Assembly (NCBI GenBank): GCA_012719395.1
Contig: JAAYAL010000045.1
Location: 1 to 64,000 of the forward strand
Length of the DNA: 64,000 bases
Source of the DNA: Gaiellales bacterium
Lineage (GTDB): Bacteria > Actinomycetota > Thermoleophilia > RBG-16-64-13
Direction: 5' to 3'
In this document: in pieces, positions 54,982 through 64,000 of the stretch
How the letters are laid out: each line of letters starts with the position of its first letter
Position numbering within the stretch: position 1 is the first letter of the stretch
Notes under the pieces: model-generated
The model's input: the letters and a program-made list of their open reading frames with translations, nothing else
What the model was told of the DNA's origin: nothing
Database searches by the model: none
Program-made: the position numbers and the translations under genes

Positions 54982-56435
54982 GTAGGCCCCACGCGGGCGG
55001 CCATCGTTCTGCGCGGGGAGATGCGGTGGAAGCTCGGATGGCGGATGGCTCGGATACTCCTTTGGAGGAGGGCGTGCCGCGGAGCGCGCACGGGGCCCGG
55101 CCGGCGCGATCGGCACGGGTGGAGAGTGGGATGGTGCAGACAGTGCCGGAACCGGAGCGGGCCTTTCTCGTTGCCGTGGATTGGGGAGGGGACGCTGGGT
55201 GGACGGCGGAGGAGTCCTTGGGGGAACTGGCGGCCCTGGCAGAGACCGCCGGGGCGGTGGTGGTGGGGCGAATGTGGCAGCGGCGAGAAACGCCTCACCC
55301 CCTCACCTACCTGGGAAGCGGCAAGGCGGAGGAACTGACGGCCGCCAGGCATGAGACCGACTTCAACCTGTTGGTGGCGGATGACGAGCTGTCGCCCAAA
55401 CAGCAACGCGCCTTGGAGGAGTTGCTGAACGTCAAGGTACTGGACCGTTCGGGGCTCATCCTGGACATATTCGCGCAGCGGGCCCACACGCATGAAGGTC
55501 GCCTGCAGGTGGAGCTCGCCCAGCTGGAGTACCAGTTGCCGCGCTTGACGAGGCTGTGGACCCACCTCTCGCGCACCGGGGGCGGCATCGGCACGCGCAG
55601 AGGGCCGGGGGAGACCCAGCTGGAAACCGACCGGCGCGTGGTGCGCACCCACATCAAGAAACTGCGCGAGCGGGTGGAGGAAGTGGGCCGGCGCCGGGCC
55701 ACGGCTTCCCGCTCACGCGAGAGGGGGCACTTGCCCTCGGTGGCCATCGTGGGCTATACGAACGCAGGCAAGTCCACCCTTCTCAACGCCCTGGTGGGCG
55801 CGGAGGTGGCGGAGGTGGAGGACAAGCTGTTCGCCACCTTGGATCCCACCACCCGCCGGGTGTCGTTGGGGGAGGGACAGACGGTGATCGCCACGGACAC
55901 AGTCGGCTTCATTCACAAGCTGCCGCACCAGCTCATCAACGCCTTTCGGGCCACCCTGGAGGAAGTGACCCGGGCCGACGCCCTGCTGGTGGTGGTCGAT
56001 TCCTCGGATCCGCGGGCACGAGAGCACCTGGACACCGTGTGGGCCGTGCTGGACGAGCTGGGGGCGGGGCACACGCCTCGTCTCCTGGTGCTCAACAAGA
56101 TAGACATCGAAGCCCCGCCTGAAGACGCGACTCCCGCTCCCGGGCTCACCTCCCGGTTGCTCCGTAAGGCGGTGAGGGTCTCGGCGGTGACGGGCCAGGG
56201 AATCCCGGAGCTGCGCAGTCGCTTGGCCGCCCTCCTGAGTGAGCTGTGGGTGGCCGTGGATGTGGCTCTGCCCTACTCGGCCGGGGAGTTGCTGGCGAGG
56301 GCACGGGAGCGTGGAGCCGTGGAGCTGGAGTATCGGGATGGGGATGTGCGCGTGCAGGGACGAGTGCACCCCTCCATGGCTGCTGAGTTGGAGGAGGCGG
56401 GTCGTGCCTGGAAGCGCGCGCGGGCTGAGGGCTGA
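54969..56435 (+). CDS. hflX: Ribosome-associated GTPase HflX
   Basis: Splits stalled 70S ribosomes. N-terminal domain with GRMWQRRETPHPLTYLGSGKAEEL and LDRSGLILDIFAQRAHTHEGRLQVELAQL; the switch GGGIGTRRGPGETQLETDRR; GTPase domain with G1 GYTNAGKSTLLN, G3 DTVGFIHKLPHQL and G4 LNKID. Length 488. ATG overlaps the HAD stop region by 13 bases and follows GGAGGTG; the first ~60 residues are not conserved, so starts at 55038 or 55131 are possible. Confidence 0.93.
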   Translation: MPYVSRPHAGGHRSARGDAVEARMADGSDTPLEEGVPRSAHGARPARSARVESGMVQTVPEPERAFLVAVDWGGDAGWTAEESLGELAALAETAGAVVVGRMWQRRETPHPLTYLGSGKAEELTAARHETDFNLLVADDELSPKQQRALEELLNVKVLDRSGLILDIFAQRAHTHEGRLQVELAQLEYQLPRLTRLWTHLSRTGGGIGTRRGPGETQLETDRRVVRTHIKKLRERVEEVGRRRATASRSRERGHLPSVAIVGYTNAGKSTLLNALVGAEVAEVEDKLFATLDPTTRRVSLGEGQTVIATDTVGFIHKLPHQLINAFRATLEEVTRADALLVVVDSSDPRAREHLDTVWAVLDELGAGHTPRLLVLNKIDIEAPPEDATPAPGLTSRLLRKAVRVSAVTGQGIPELRSRLAALLSELWVAVDVALPYSAGELLARARERGAVELEYRDGDVRVQGRVHPSMAAELEEAGRAWKRARAEG

Positions 56436-56461
56436 CGGGGAGTGAAGGGGTTAGAGCTGCC

Positions 56462-56496
56462 GGGGGGCGAATCGGGGAGCCCCCGATTCGCCCCCC
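56462..56496. terminator. Bidirectional terminator-like hairpin
   Basis: Perfect 16-bp stem (56462-56477 with 56481-56496) and a 3-base loop between convergent hflX and the M42 peptidase gene. Confidence 0.78.
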
Positions 56497-56508
56497 TATC
56501 TCACGTTT

Positions 56509-57564
56509 CTAGCGAAGGGTATGCACGCTCAGGACTGCCTGAGCCACCAGTTGGGCCGCCTGCTCCAGATCAGTCAGGGAGAGCACCTCAATGGGCGAGT
56601 GGATGTAGCGGGTGGAAACGCTGACCACCCCGCTGGGAACGCCGGCTTTGGTGAGATGGATGGCCGTGGCATCGGTGGTGCCCCCGCTGCCCACGTCCAG
56701 CTGATAGGGCACTCCGGCAGTGTCGGCGGCGGCGCGCAGCCAGCGCAGGACGCGCTCCGGCACCAGTACGCCGCGCCCGTCCGCATCGGCCACGGTGATG
56801 GTGGGGCCTTTGCCCAGGCAGACCCCGCGCTGTTCCTTGGTGACGCCGGGATGATCGCCGGGGATGTTGGTTTCGCAGACGATAGCGTAGTCGGGGTCCT
56901 GATGGTAGGCGCAGGTGCGGGCGCCTTTGAGGCCCACTTCCTCCTGGGTGGTGCCCACGGCGATGATGGTCGCCGGGGTCTCCCTGCCTTTGAGAATGCG
57001 CAGCGCGGCTACCATGAGGGCGACTCCGGCGCGATCGTCGAAAGCCTTGCCGGTCACCAGATCGTTGGCCAAGGAGGCCATCTCTCGATCCATGATCACC
57101 TGGCACCCTATCTCGCAGCCGAGCGCCGCGGCGTCCTGCTGGCTTTTGGCGCCGATGTCGATGAACATGTCTTTGATCTTGACCGGCTTCTTGCGGTCCT
57201 CCTCGTCCATGATGTGCGGCGGCTTGGAGCCGATGACGCCCTGCAACCTGCCTTTGGGCGTGCGCACCCACACGCGCTGGCCCAGGAGCACTTGATCGAA
57301 CCACCCACCGATGGGCACAAAGCGCAGGAAGCCGTTGTCGTCGATGTGCTTGACCATGAGCCCGATCTCGTCCATGTGAGCGGCCAACATGATGCGGGGC
57401 CCGTCGCCGCGCCGGATGCCCACCACGTTACCCATGGTGTCAACACTGACCTCGTCCACCAGTGGCTTCAGCTCACGGGCGAGCAGGTTCGCCACGGTGG
57501 ATTCGTACCCCGATATGCCGGGGGCGTCGGCCAGTTCGGCCAGCAACTGCCTCAGGTCTTCCAT
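56509..57564 (-). CDS. M42-family metallo-aminopeptidase
   Basis: Tetrahedral cytosolic aminopeptidase of the TET/FrvX group. Metal ligands and catalytic residues lie in LAAHMDEIGLMV, GKAFDDRAGVALMV, VGTTQEEVGLKGA, and STRYIHSPIEV near the C-terminus. ISGYESTVANLL is the usual start. Length 351. ATG at 57564, divergent from fabI, 140 bases apart. Confidence 0.93.
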   Translation of the reverse strand: MEDLRQLLAELADAPGISGYESTVANLLARELKPLVDEVSVDTMGNVVGIRRGDGPRIMLAAHMDEIGLMVKHIDDNGFLRFVPIGGWFDQVLLGQRVWVRTPKGRLQGVIGSKPPHIMDEEDRKKPVKIKDMFIDIGAKSQQDAAALGCEIGCQVIMDREMASLANDLVTGKAFDDRAGVALMVAALRILKGRETPATIIAVGTTQEEVGLKGARTCAYHQDPDYAIVCETNIPGDHPGVTKEQRGVCLGKGPTITVADADGRGVLVPERVLRWLRAAADTAGVPYQLDVGSGGTTDATAIHLTKAGVPSGVVSVSTRYIHSPIEVLSLTDLEQAAQLVAQAVLSVHTLR

Positions 57565-57704
57565 CCTTGTGCTCCATTCTCAGTGCGCGACTATCGCTGG
57601 TATCCTCATGGCGAGCAGGCGCACGGTTGACTAGTCGATATGCAGTTCTTTATAGACCCCTGGCGGCGCAAGCGCAAGCGCAGGCGCCGCCCCGAGAAGG
57701 AGAA

Positions 57705-58529
57705 ATGATGGGCCAATTGCTCGCGGGCCGCCGGGGCCTGGTCATGGGAGTGGCCAACGAGCGCAGTTTGGCATGGAGCATCGCGCAGGCGGCGCACCGG
57801 GAGGGAGCGGAGCTGGCCTTCACCTTCGGCCTGCCCCAGTTGGAGAAGCGCGTGCGGCCCCTGGCCGAGAGGGTGGGTGCTTCCCTGGTGTTGCCCTGCG
57901 ACGTGCAGTCGGACCAGGACATCGCTTCCGTCTTCGCCCAGGTCGGCCGGCGGTGGGAGAAGCTTGATTTCCTGATCCACGCCATCGCTTTCGCCAACCG
58001 CGAGGAGTTGAAGGGCCTCTATGCGGACACCTCGCGCGAGGGCTTCCACCTGGCCCTTGACGTGTCCGCCTATTCCCTGGTGGCCGTGACGCGCGCCGCG
58101 CTGCCGTTGATGGGGGAGGGTGGCAGCATCGTCACGCTGTCATACCTGGGCGCGGAGAGGACGCTGCCCCACTACAATGTCATGGGGGTGGCCAAGGCTG
58201 CATTGGAGGCGTCCGTGCGCTACTTGGCGGCGGATGTGGGGCCACGCGGCATACGGGTCAACGCCCTCTCTGCCGGTCCGGTGCGCACGCTGGCTTCTGC
58301 GGGAGTGGGTGGTTTTCGCAACGTGTTGGACTGGTACGCGGCCAACGCGCCTCTGCGCCGGGCCACCAACCAGGACGAGGTGGGGGATGCGTCGCTGTTG
58401 CTGCTCAGCGATTGGGGACGCGGCATCACCGGCGAAGTCATCTACGTGGACAGCGGGTACCACATTGTAGGGGTCCCGTCCGCGGTGGGCGGTGAGCGCA
58501 ACGAAAGAGATCAGGGCGCAGATTCGTGA
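57705..58529 (+). CDS. fabI: Enoyl-[acyl-carrier-protein] reductase FabI
   Basis: NADH-dependent last step of fatty-acid elongation. LLAGRRGLVMGVANERSLAWSIA is the FabI nucleotide site; the catalytic pair lies in LGAERTLPHYNVMGVAKAALE (Y-x6-K), followed by ADVGPRGIRVNALSAGPVRT and GITGEVIYVDSGYHIVG. The last 20 residues extend beyond the usual end and overlap the start of uvrC by 38 bases. ATG behind AGAAGGAGA; a second ATG follows. Confidence 0.94.
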   Translation: MMGQLLAGRRGLVMGVANERSLAWSIAQAAHREGAELAFTFGLPQLEKRVRPLAERVGASLVLPCDVQSDQDIASVFAQVGRRWEKLDFLIHAIAFANREELKGLYADTSREGFHLALDVSAYSLVAVTRAALPLMGEGGSIVTLSYLGAERTLPHYNVMGVAKAALEASVRYLAADVGPRGIRVNALSAGPVRTLASAGVGGFRNVLDWYAANAPLRRATNQDEVGDASLLLLSDWGRGITGEVIYVDSGYHIVGVPSAVGGERNERDQGADS

Positions 58530-60474
58530 GGCACCGGACCTCCCCGGTGTCTATCTCTTTCGGGATCGGGATGGGGAGGTGCTGTACGTAGGCAAGGCCG
58601 CGTATCTGCGCAGGCGGTTGGCGAACTACCTTCCAGCCACACGCCGGGTGAATGCGCAGCACGAGAACCCGCGTGTGCTGGAGATGGGGCAGCGTGCGTG
58701 GATGGTGGAGTGGATTGTCACCACCTCGCCCAGTGAAGCGTTGCTCCTGGAGCACAACCTCATCAAGCGTCACCGCCCGCCCTTCAATATCCGCCTGCGG
58801 GATGACAAGTCGTACCCCTACATCATGATCACTCTGGGTGACGAGTATCCGCGGGTGCTCTTCACCCGGCAGCCGCACAAGCGTGGGAATCTCTACTTTG
58901 GCCCCTATGCCAACGCGGCCAAGGTCCGTGAGACGTTGGACACGTTGGGTCGTATCTTCCCTTTTCGGAAATGCCACGGGCCCACGCCCGGGCGGCACAG
59001 TGGGACGCCTTGCCTCCAGCACAGCATCAAGCGTTGCCCGGCTCCCTGCCAGAAGCTGGTGAGCTCAGAGGACTACCGCGAGGTCATCAACCAAGTGGCG
59101 GAGTTCCTGAGCGGCAGGGAGCGCGATCTGGCACGGCGGCTGGAGCGCGAGATGAAGGTGGCGGCGGCGGCCCAGGACTTCGAACGGGCGGCGCTCTACC
59201 GGGACCGGCTGGCCGCGGTGCAGCATGTGTTGGAGCGGCAGCAGGCCAAGTCGGGCATGCTGGGGACGGCGGATGTGATTGGCATGGCGCGCACGGAAGA
59301 GGCGGCCAACGTGCAGGTTTTCCTGACCCGGGAGGGGATGCTGGCCGACCGCCGCAGCTTCACCCTGGAGGGGATTCAGGGGGTGGAGGATCAGGAGGTG
59401 TTCGAGCGCTTCCTGGGCGAGTACTACGGTGGTGTGCCCTTTCTGCCGCCGGAGGTGGTGGTACCGCCGACGGTGGGGGAACTGGAGCGCCTGGGGTCGT
59501 TCCTCAAGGAGTTGCGCGGGAGCAGGGTGCGTCTTCACCACGCGGAACGAGGCGAGAAGCGCCGGCTGCAGGAGCTGGCCGCGCGCAACGCGGAGCTGGC
59601 ACTGGAACATCATCGTCTGCGCAGCCGTCGTTCGCGGGAGCGGCGCCTGGAGGCACTGAGCCGTCTCAAGGACGTGCTCGACCTGCCGGACCTGCCCATG
59701 CGTATCGAGGGATACGACATATCGAACCTAGCGGGCGAAAACATCGTGGCTTCCATGGTGGTCTTCCAAGGTGGGTCACCGCGGAAGAGCGATTACCGGC
59801 GGTTCATAGTGCGCACAACGGCCGGGCAGGACGACTTTGCCTCCTTGCACGAGGTGGTGGGACGACGTTTCAACCGTGCGCTGGGGTCTCCACAGCTCCC
59901 CCTGCGTGATACCTCGGCTCCGGGCCGGCAGTCGTCGGAAGCTTCTGAGGGCGCGCCGGCCTGCGACACCGCGCCGGCCTGCGACACCGTGCCGTCATCC
60001 GAGGCTGCTCCGGCCTACGATCCCTCCTTCGAGCAGGTCCCTGATCTCGTCCTCATCGACGGGGGCAAGGGGCAGCTGGCAGCCGCCCGCTGCGCGCTGC
60101 GCGAAGCGGGCCTGGCTGAGGTCATCCGCGTGGTTTCGCTGGCGAAACGGGAGGAGGAAGTGTTCGTGTCCGAGCACGGCCGCCCTCTGTCTCTCTCTCG
60201 CGACGACCCCGCCCTACTCCTGTTGGAGCGCGTGCGGGATGAGGCCCACCGTTTCGCCGTGAGCTTCCACCGTCTGCGGCGCGAGGGTGGCGCACGGGCC
60301 TCCCTTCTGGATGAGCTTCCGGGCGTGGGGGAGAAGCGCAAGAGGGCCATCCTCCTGCACTTCGGCTCGCCGGAGGCGTTCTTGTGCGCGCGGAGGGAAG
60401 AGATCGAGGCCGTGCCGGGATTGCCTGGCAGAGTGGCCAGAGCCATATATGATTATCTTCACAAGACAGGCTAG
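58492..60474 (+). CDS. uvrC: Excinuclease ABC subunit C
   Basis: Makes both incisions in nucleotide excision repair. N-terminal GIY-YIG domain (PGVYLFRDRDGEVLYVGKAAYLRRR), cysteine-containing region, UVR motif (EREMKVAAAAQDFERAALYRDRL), RNase H-like domain (RIEGYDISNLAGENIVASMVVF) and C-terminal HhH motifs. Length 660. An acidic low-complexity insert of about 45 residues interrupts the RNase H-like domain around residues 480-520. GTG start overlaps the fabI stop region. Confidence 0.95.
   Translation: MSATKEIRAQIREAPDLPGVYLFRDRDGEVLYVGKAAYLRRRLANYLPATRRVNAQHENPRVLEMGQRAWMVEWIVTTSPSEALLLEHNLIKRHRPPFNIRLRDDKSYPYIMITLGDEYPRVLFTRQPHKRGNLYFGPYANAAKVRETLDTLGRIFPFRKCHGPTPGRHSGTPCLQHSIKRCPAPCQKLVSSEDYREVINQVAEFLSGRERDLARRLEREMKVAAAAQDFERAALYRDRLAAVQHVLERQQAKSGMLGTADVIGMARTEEAANVQVFLTREGMLADRRSFTLEGIQGVEDQEVFERFLGEYYGGVPFLPPEVVVPPTVGELERLGSFLKELRGSRVRLHHAERGEKRRLQELAARNAELALEHHRLRSRRSRERRLEALSRLKDVLDLPDLPMRIEGYDISNLAGENIVASMVVFQGGSPRKSDYRRFIVRTTAGQDDFASLHEVVGRRFNRALGSPQLPLRDTSAPGRQSSEASEGAPACDTAPACDTVPSSEAAPAYDPSFEQVPDLVLIDGGKGQLAAARCALREAGLAEVIRVVSLAKREEEVFVSEHGRPLSLSRDDPALLLLERVRDEAHRFAVSFHRLRREGGARASLLDELPGVGEKRKRAILLHFGSPEAFLCARREEIEAVPGLPGRVARAIYDYLHKTG
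59953..59988 (+). repeat. Perfect 18-bp tandem duplication inside uvrC
   Basis: Two identical 18-base units (59953-59970, 59971-59988) encode A-P-A-C-D-T twice in the low-complexity insert of UvrC. It stays in frame and looks like a recent slippage event. Confidence 0.9.
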
Positions 60475-60487
60475 CCGGGGAGAGGCC

Positions 60488-61072
60488 ATGGGTGACCCAG
60501 CAGGGAGTCGGGTATCGCTGCTGCAGGGTGAGGAAGCGCGCTTTGCCACGCCGTGGGGAGAGGGCTGCGTGGTAGTGGCCGGCGGTTGTCTGCGCGAGGT
60601 GCGCCTACCTCATGAGACGGGAGAGGAAGGGTGTGGACAGGGACCGTCACGCCTGGAGCAAGGACCCCAGGGCGTGGGACCGGGAGCAAAGAGGAGGTCG
60701 GATGCCCGGCGGGCCGAGGCGTGGGCCGCGCAGCTGGAGGCGTACTTCGATGGGCGGCGTCGTGGCTGGAACGTCTGGGACATCGACATGGTTGGACTGG
60801 GCTTCTCGCCGTTTCAGACGGCCGTCTACAGTGCGCTGCTCAGCGTTCCCCCGGGGACCACGGTCAGCTACGCGCGACTGGCAGAGATGGCAGGGCATCC
60901 CGGTGCCGCGCGGGCGGTGGGCACGGCCATGGCTCGAAACCCGTTGCCCGTGGTCATTCCTTGCCACCGAGTGGTGCGGGGGGATGGCTCCCTGGGAGAA
61001 TACGGCTGCGGCGGCCCGCTGTGGAAGGAGCGCCTTCTAGACTTGGAGGGGAGAGGCACTGGGCGCATCTGA
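60488..61072 (+). CDS. ogt: Methylated-DNA--protein-cysteine methyltransferase
   Basis: Suicide repair protein for O6-methylguanine. Active-site PCHRV with Cys159, preceded by the helix-turn-helix TTVSYARLAEMAGHPGAARAVG and the asparagine hinge RNPLPVVI, followed by GEYGCGG. Length 194; the ~30-residue stretch after residue 45 is a low-complexity insert. ATG after GAGAGG. It sits between uvrC and rapZ, where the genes are usually adjacent. Confidence 0.94.
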   Translation: MGDPAGSRVSLLQGEEARFATPWGEGCVVVAGGCLREVRLPHETGEEGCGQGPSRLEQGPQGVGPGAKRRSDARRAEAWAAQLEAYFDGRRRGWNVWDIDMVGLGFSPFQTAVYSALLSVPPGTTVSYARLAEMAGHPGAARAVGTAMARNPLPVVIPCHRVVRGDGSLGEYGCGGPLWKERLLDLEGRGTGRI

Positions 61073-61932
61073 GGAAAACGGCAATCTGAGGGTTACCGTC
61101 ATCACCGGTCTCTCCGGCGCCGGGAAATCGTTGACCATGGAGACGTTCGAGGACGCCGGCTACTTCTGTGTGGACAACATGCCGCCGCAGATGATCCCCG
61201 CCATGGCCGATCTGTTTCGCCTCCCGGGTGCCAAGACCGATCGCGTGGCGCTGGTCTTCGACGTGCGGGGCAGGAAGTACTTCAACGAACTGGACGGCGC
61301 CCTGGCCGAACTGGACAAGCGTGCCATCCCCTACCGCATCGTCTTCCTGGAGGCCAGCGAGGACACGCTTGCCGCTCGCTACCAGGCCACCCGCCGCCAG
61401 CATCCCTTGGCCACCGACGACTCGCTGAGCGGTGCCATCGCGCGGGAGCGCCGGCTACTGGGCGCGTTGCGTGATCGGGCGGATGTGGTGATCGATACCA
61501 GCGATCTCAATGTGCACCAGTTGCGACGTAGGGTGCAGGACACGGTGCTGGCCGGGGATCTCACCGACCGGGTCATGGTGACGTTCCTGTCCTTCGGCTA
61601 CAAGTACGGTCTCCCGCATGAGGCGGACATGGTGCTGGACGCGCGCTTCATCCCCAATCCTCATTGGGAGGAGGAATTGCGGCCGCTCTGTGGATTGGAC
61701 GAGCCGGTGCGAAGCTACGTCATCGAGCGCACGGAGACGCTGGGGTTCGTGGAGCGGGCGGTCTCCCTCCTCCGCTACCTGATCCCCTTCTACGTCGGCG
61801 AGTGCAAGCGGTACGTACTGGTTGCCGTGGGCTGTACGGGGGGCAGGCACCGGTCAGTGGCGCTGGCGGAAGCGCTGGCGGACAGACTGGGTCAGGAGCC
61901 GAAGGTGAATGTCTCCGTGCGACACAGGGACC

Positions 61933-61949
<17 letters not shown>
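61059..61949 (+). CDS. rapZ: RapZ/YvcJ-family nucleotide-binding protein (apparent CTG start)
   Basis: RapZ-family P-loop protein (GlmZ RNA adapter in E. coli; YvcJ in Firmicutes). Walker A is GLSGAGKS, followed by EDAGYFCVDNMPPQMIPA; the C-terminal RNA-binding part has LSFGYKYGLPHEADMVLDARFIPNP and VAVGCTGGRHRSVALAE. The first ATG/GTG/TTG in frame (61131) lies behind the Walker A, so it cannot be the start. An in-frame stop at 61038 leaves only CTG at 61059, ten bases behind GGAGG, or CTG at 61086. The CDS therefore overlaps ogt by 14 bases. Length 296 from 61059. Confidence 0.9.
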
Positions 61950-63944
<1,995 letters not shown>

Positions 63945-64000
63945 CCGCGGGCCGCGCCCCGGCCCCAGGAATCCATGCTCGGTCGCGTGTCTCAAGGAAG

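Overview
The window is a GC-rich, gene-dense bacterial chromosome segment with very frequent 4-base stop/start overlaps (ATGA, GTGA, TTGA). Gene order points to a deep-branching, probably anaerobic or facultative member of the Actinomycetota or a high-GC relative: tsaE-tsaB-rimI-tsaD-groES-groEL, and uvrC-(ogt)-rapZ-whiA-gap. A CIRCE operator, a ferredoxin-dependent 2-oxoacid oxidoreductase, rubrerythrin and SLH-domain surface proteins support a low-oxygen lifestyle. This placement is inference from synteny and protein style, not a database result.

Region by region. 1-4267: end of a Rossmann/DUF2520 gene, an FmdB zinc ribbon, family-4 uracil-DNA glycosylase, then the t6A tRNA-modification genes tsaE, tsaB, tsaD with rimI. 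4377-6595: heat-shock operon groES-groEL with a near-consensus promoter, a CIRCE element and tandem terminator hairpins. 6708-12196: a small unknown gene, then the histidine-degradation operon hutH-hutI-hutU. HutH carries Cys in place of the MIO-forming serine and HutU is of the long, UROC1-like type. 12284-12741: a DUF4258/DUF2283 pair. 12743-16025: 2-oxoacid:ferredoxin oxidoreductase on the minus strand with fused gamma-delta subunit. 16299-19267: a frameshifted fragment, a HIT protein, a DEAD-box RNA helicase and a 50-residue membrane protein. 19330-21755: a split FecR/SLH secreted protein and an MBL hydrolase.

21896-28061 is an accessory block, all genes on the minus strand: AbiEii-AbiEi, a ParE/Phd-type toxin-antitoxin pair, and a 1158-residue single-chain restriction-modification enzyme. 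It contains a truncated second copy of the parE start and two copies of a short conserved plus-strand coding motif, which suggests duplication and deletion.

28283-34213: complete peptide ABC transporter operon (binding lipoprotein, two permeases, two ATPases). 34462-36324: an Ig-like/SLH lipoprotein. 36435-40594: a methyltransferase, then a roadblock protein, a small membrane protein and TldD/TldE. 40667-42967: pyrE, a 163-bp palindromic MITE-like element, HU, pyrF and a small membrane protein. 43040-49426: a membrane protein, D,D-carboxypeptidase, PfkB-type sugar kinase, guaA, rsfS, tRNA-Ala(GGC), rubrerythrin and a 33-residue membrane protein. 49447-63944: PrsW-like protease, uvrA (probably leaderless), HAD phosphatase, hflX, M42 peptidase, fabI, uvrC, ogt, rapZ (apparent CTG start), whiA and gap.

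Most of the window is ordinary housekeeping. The parts most worth a second look are the variant HutH, the accessory defence block with its paired repeats, the MITE-like palindrome, the split FecR/SLH gene and the roadblock-TldD/E cluster.
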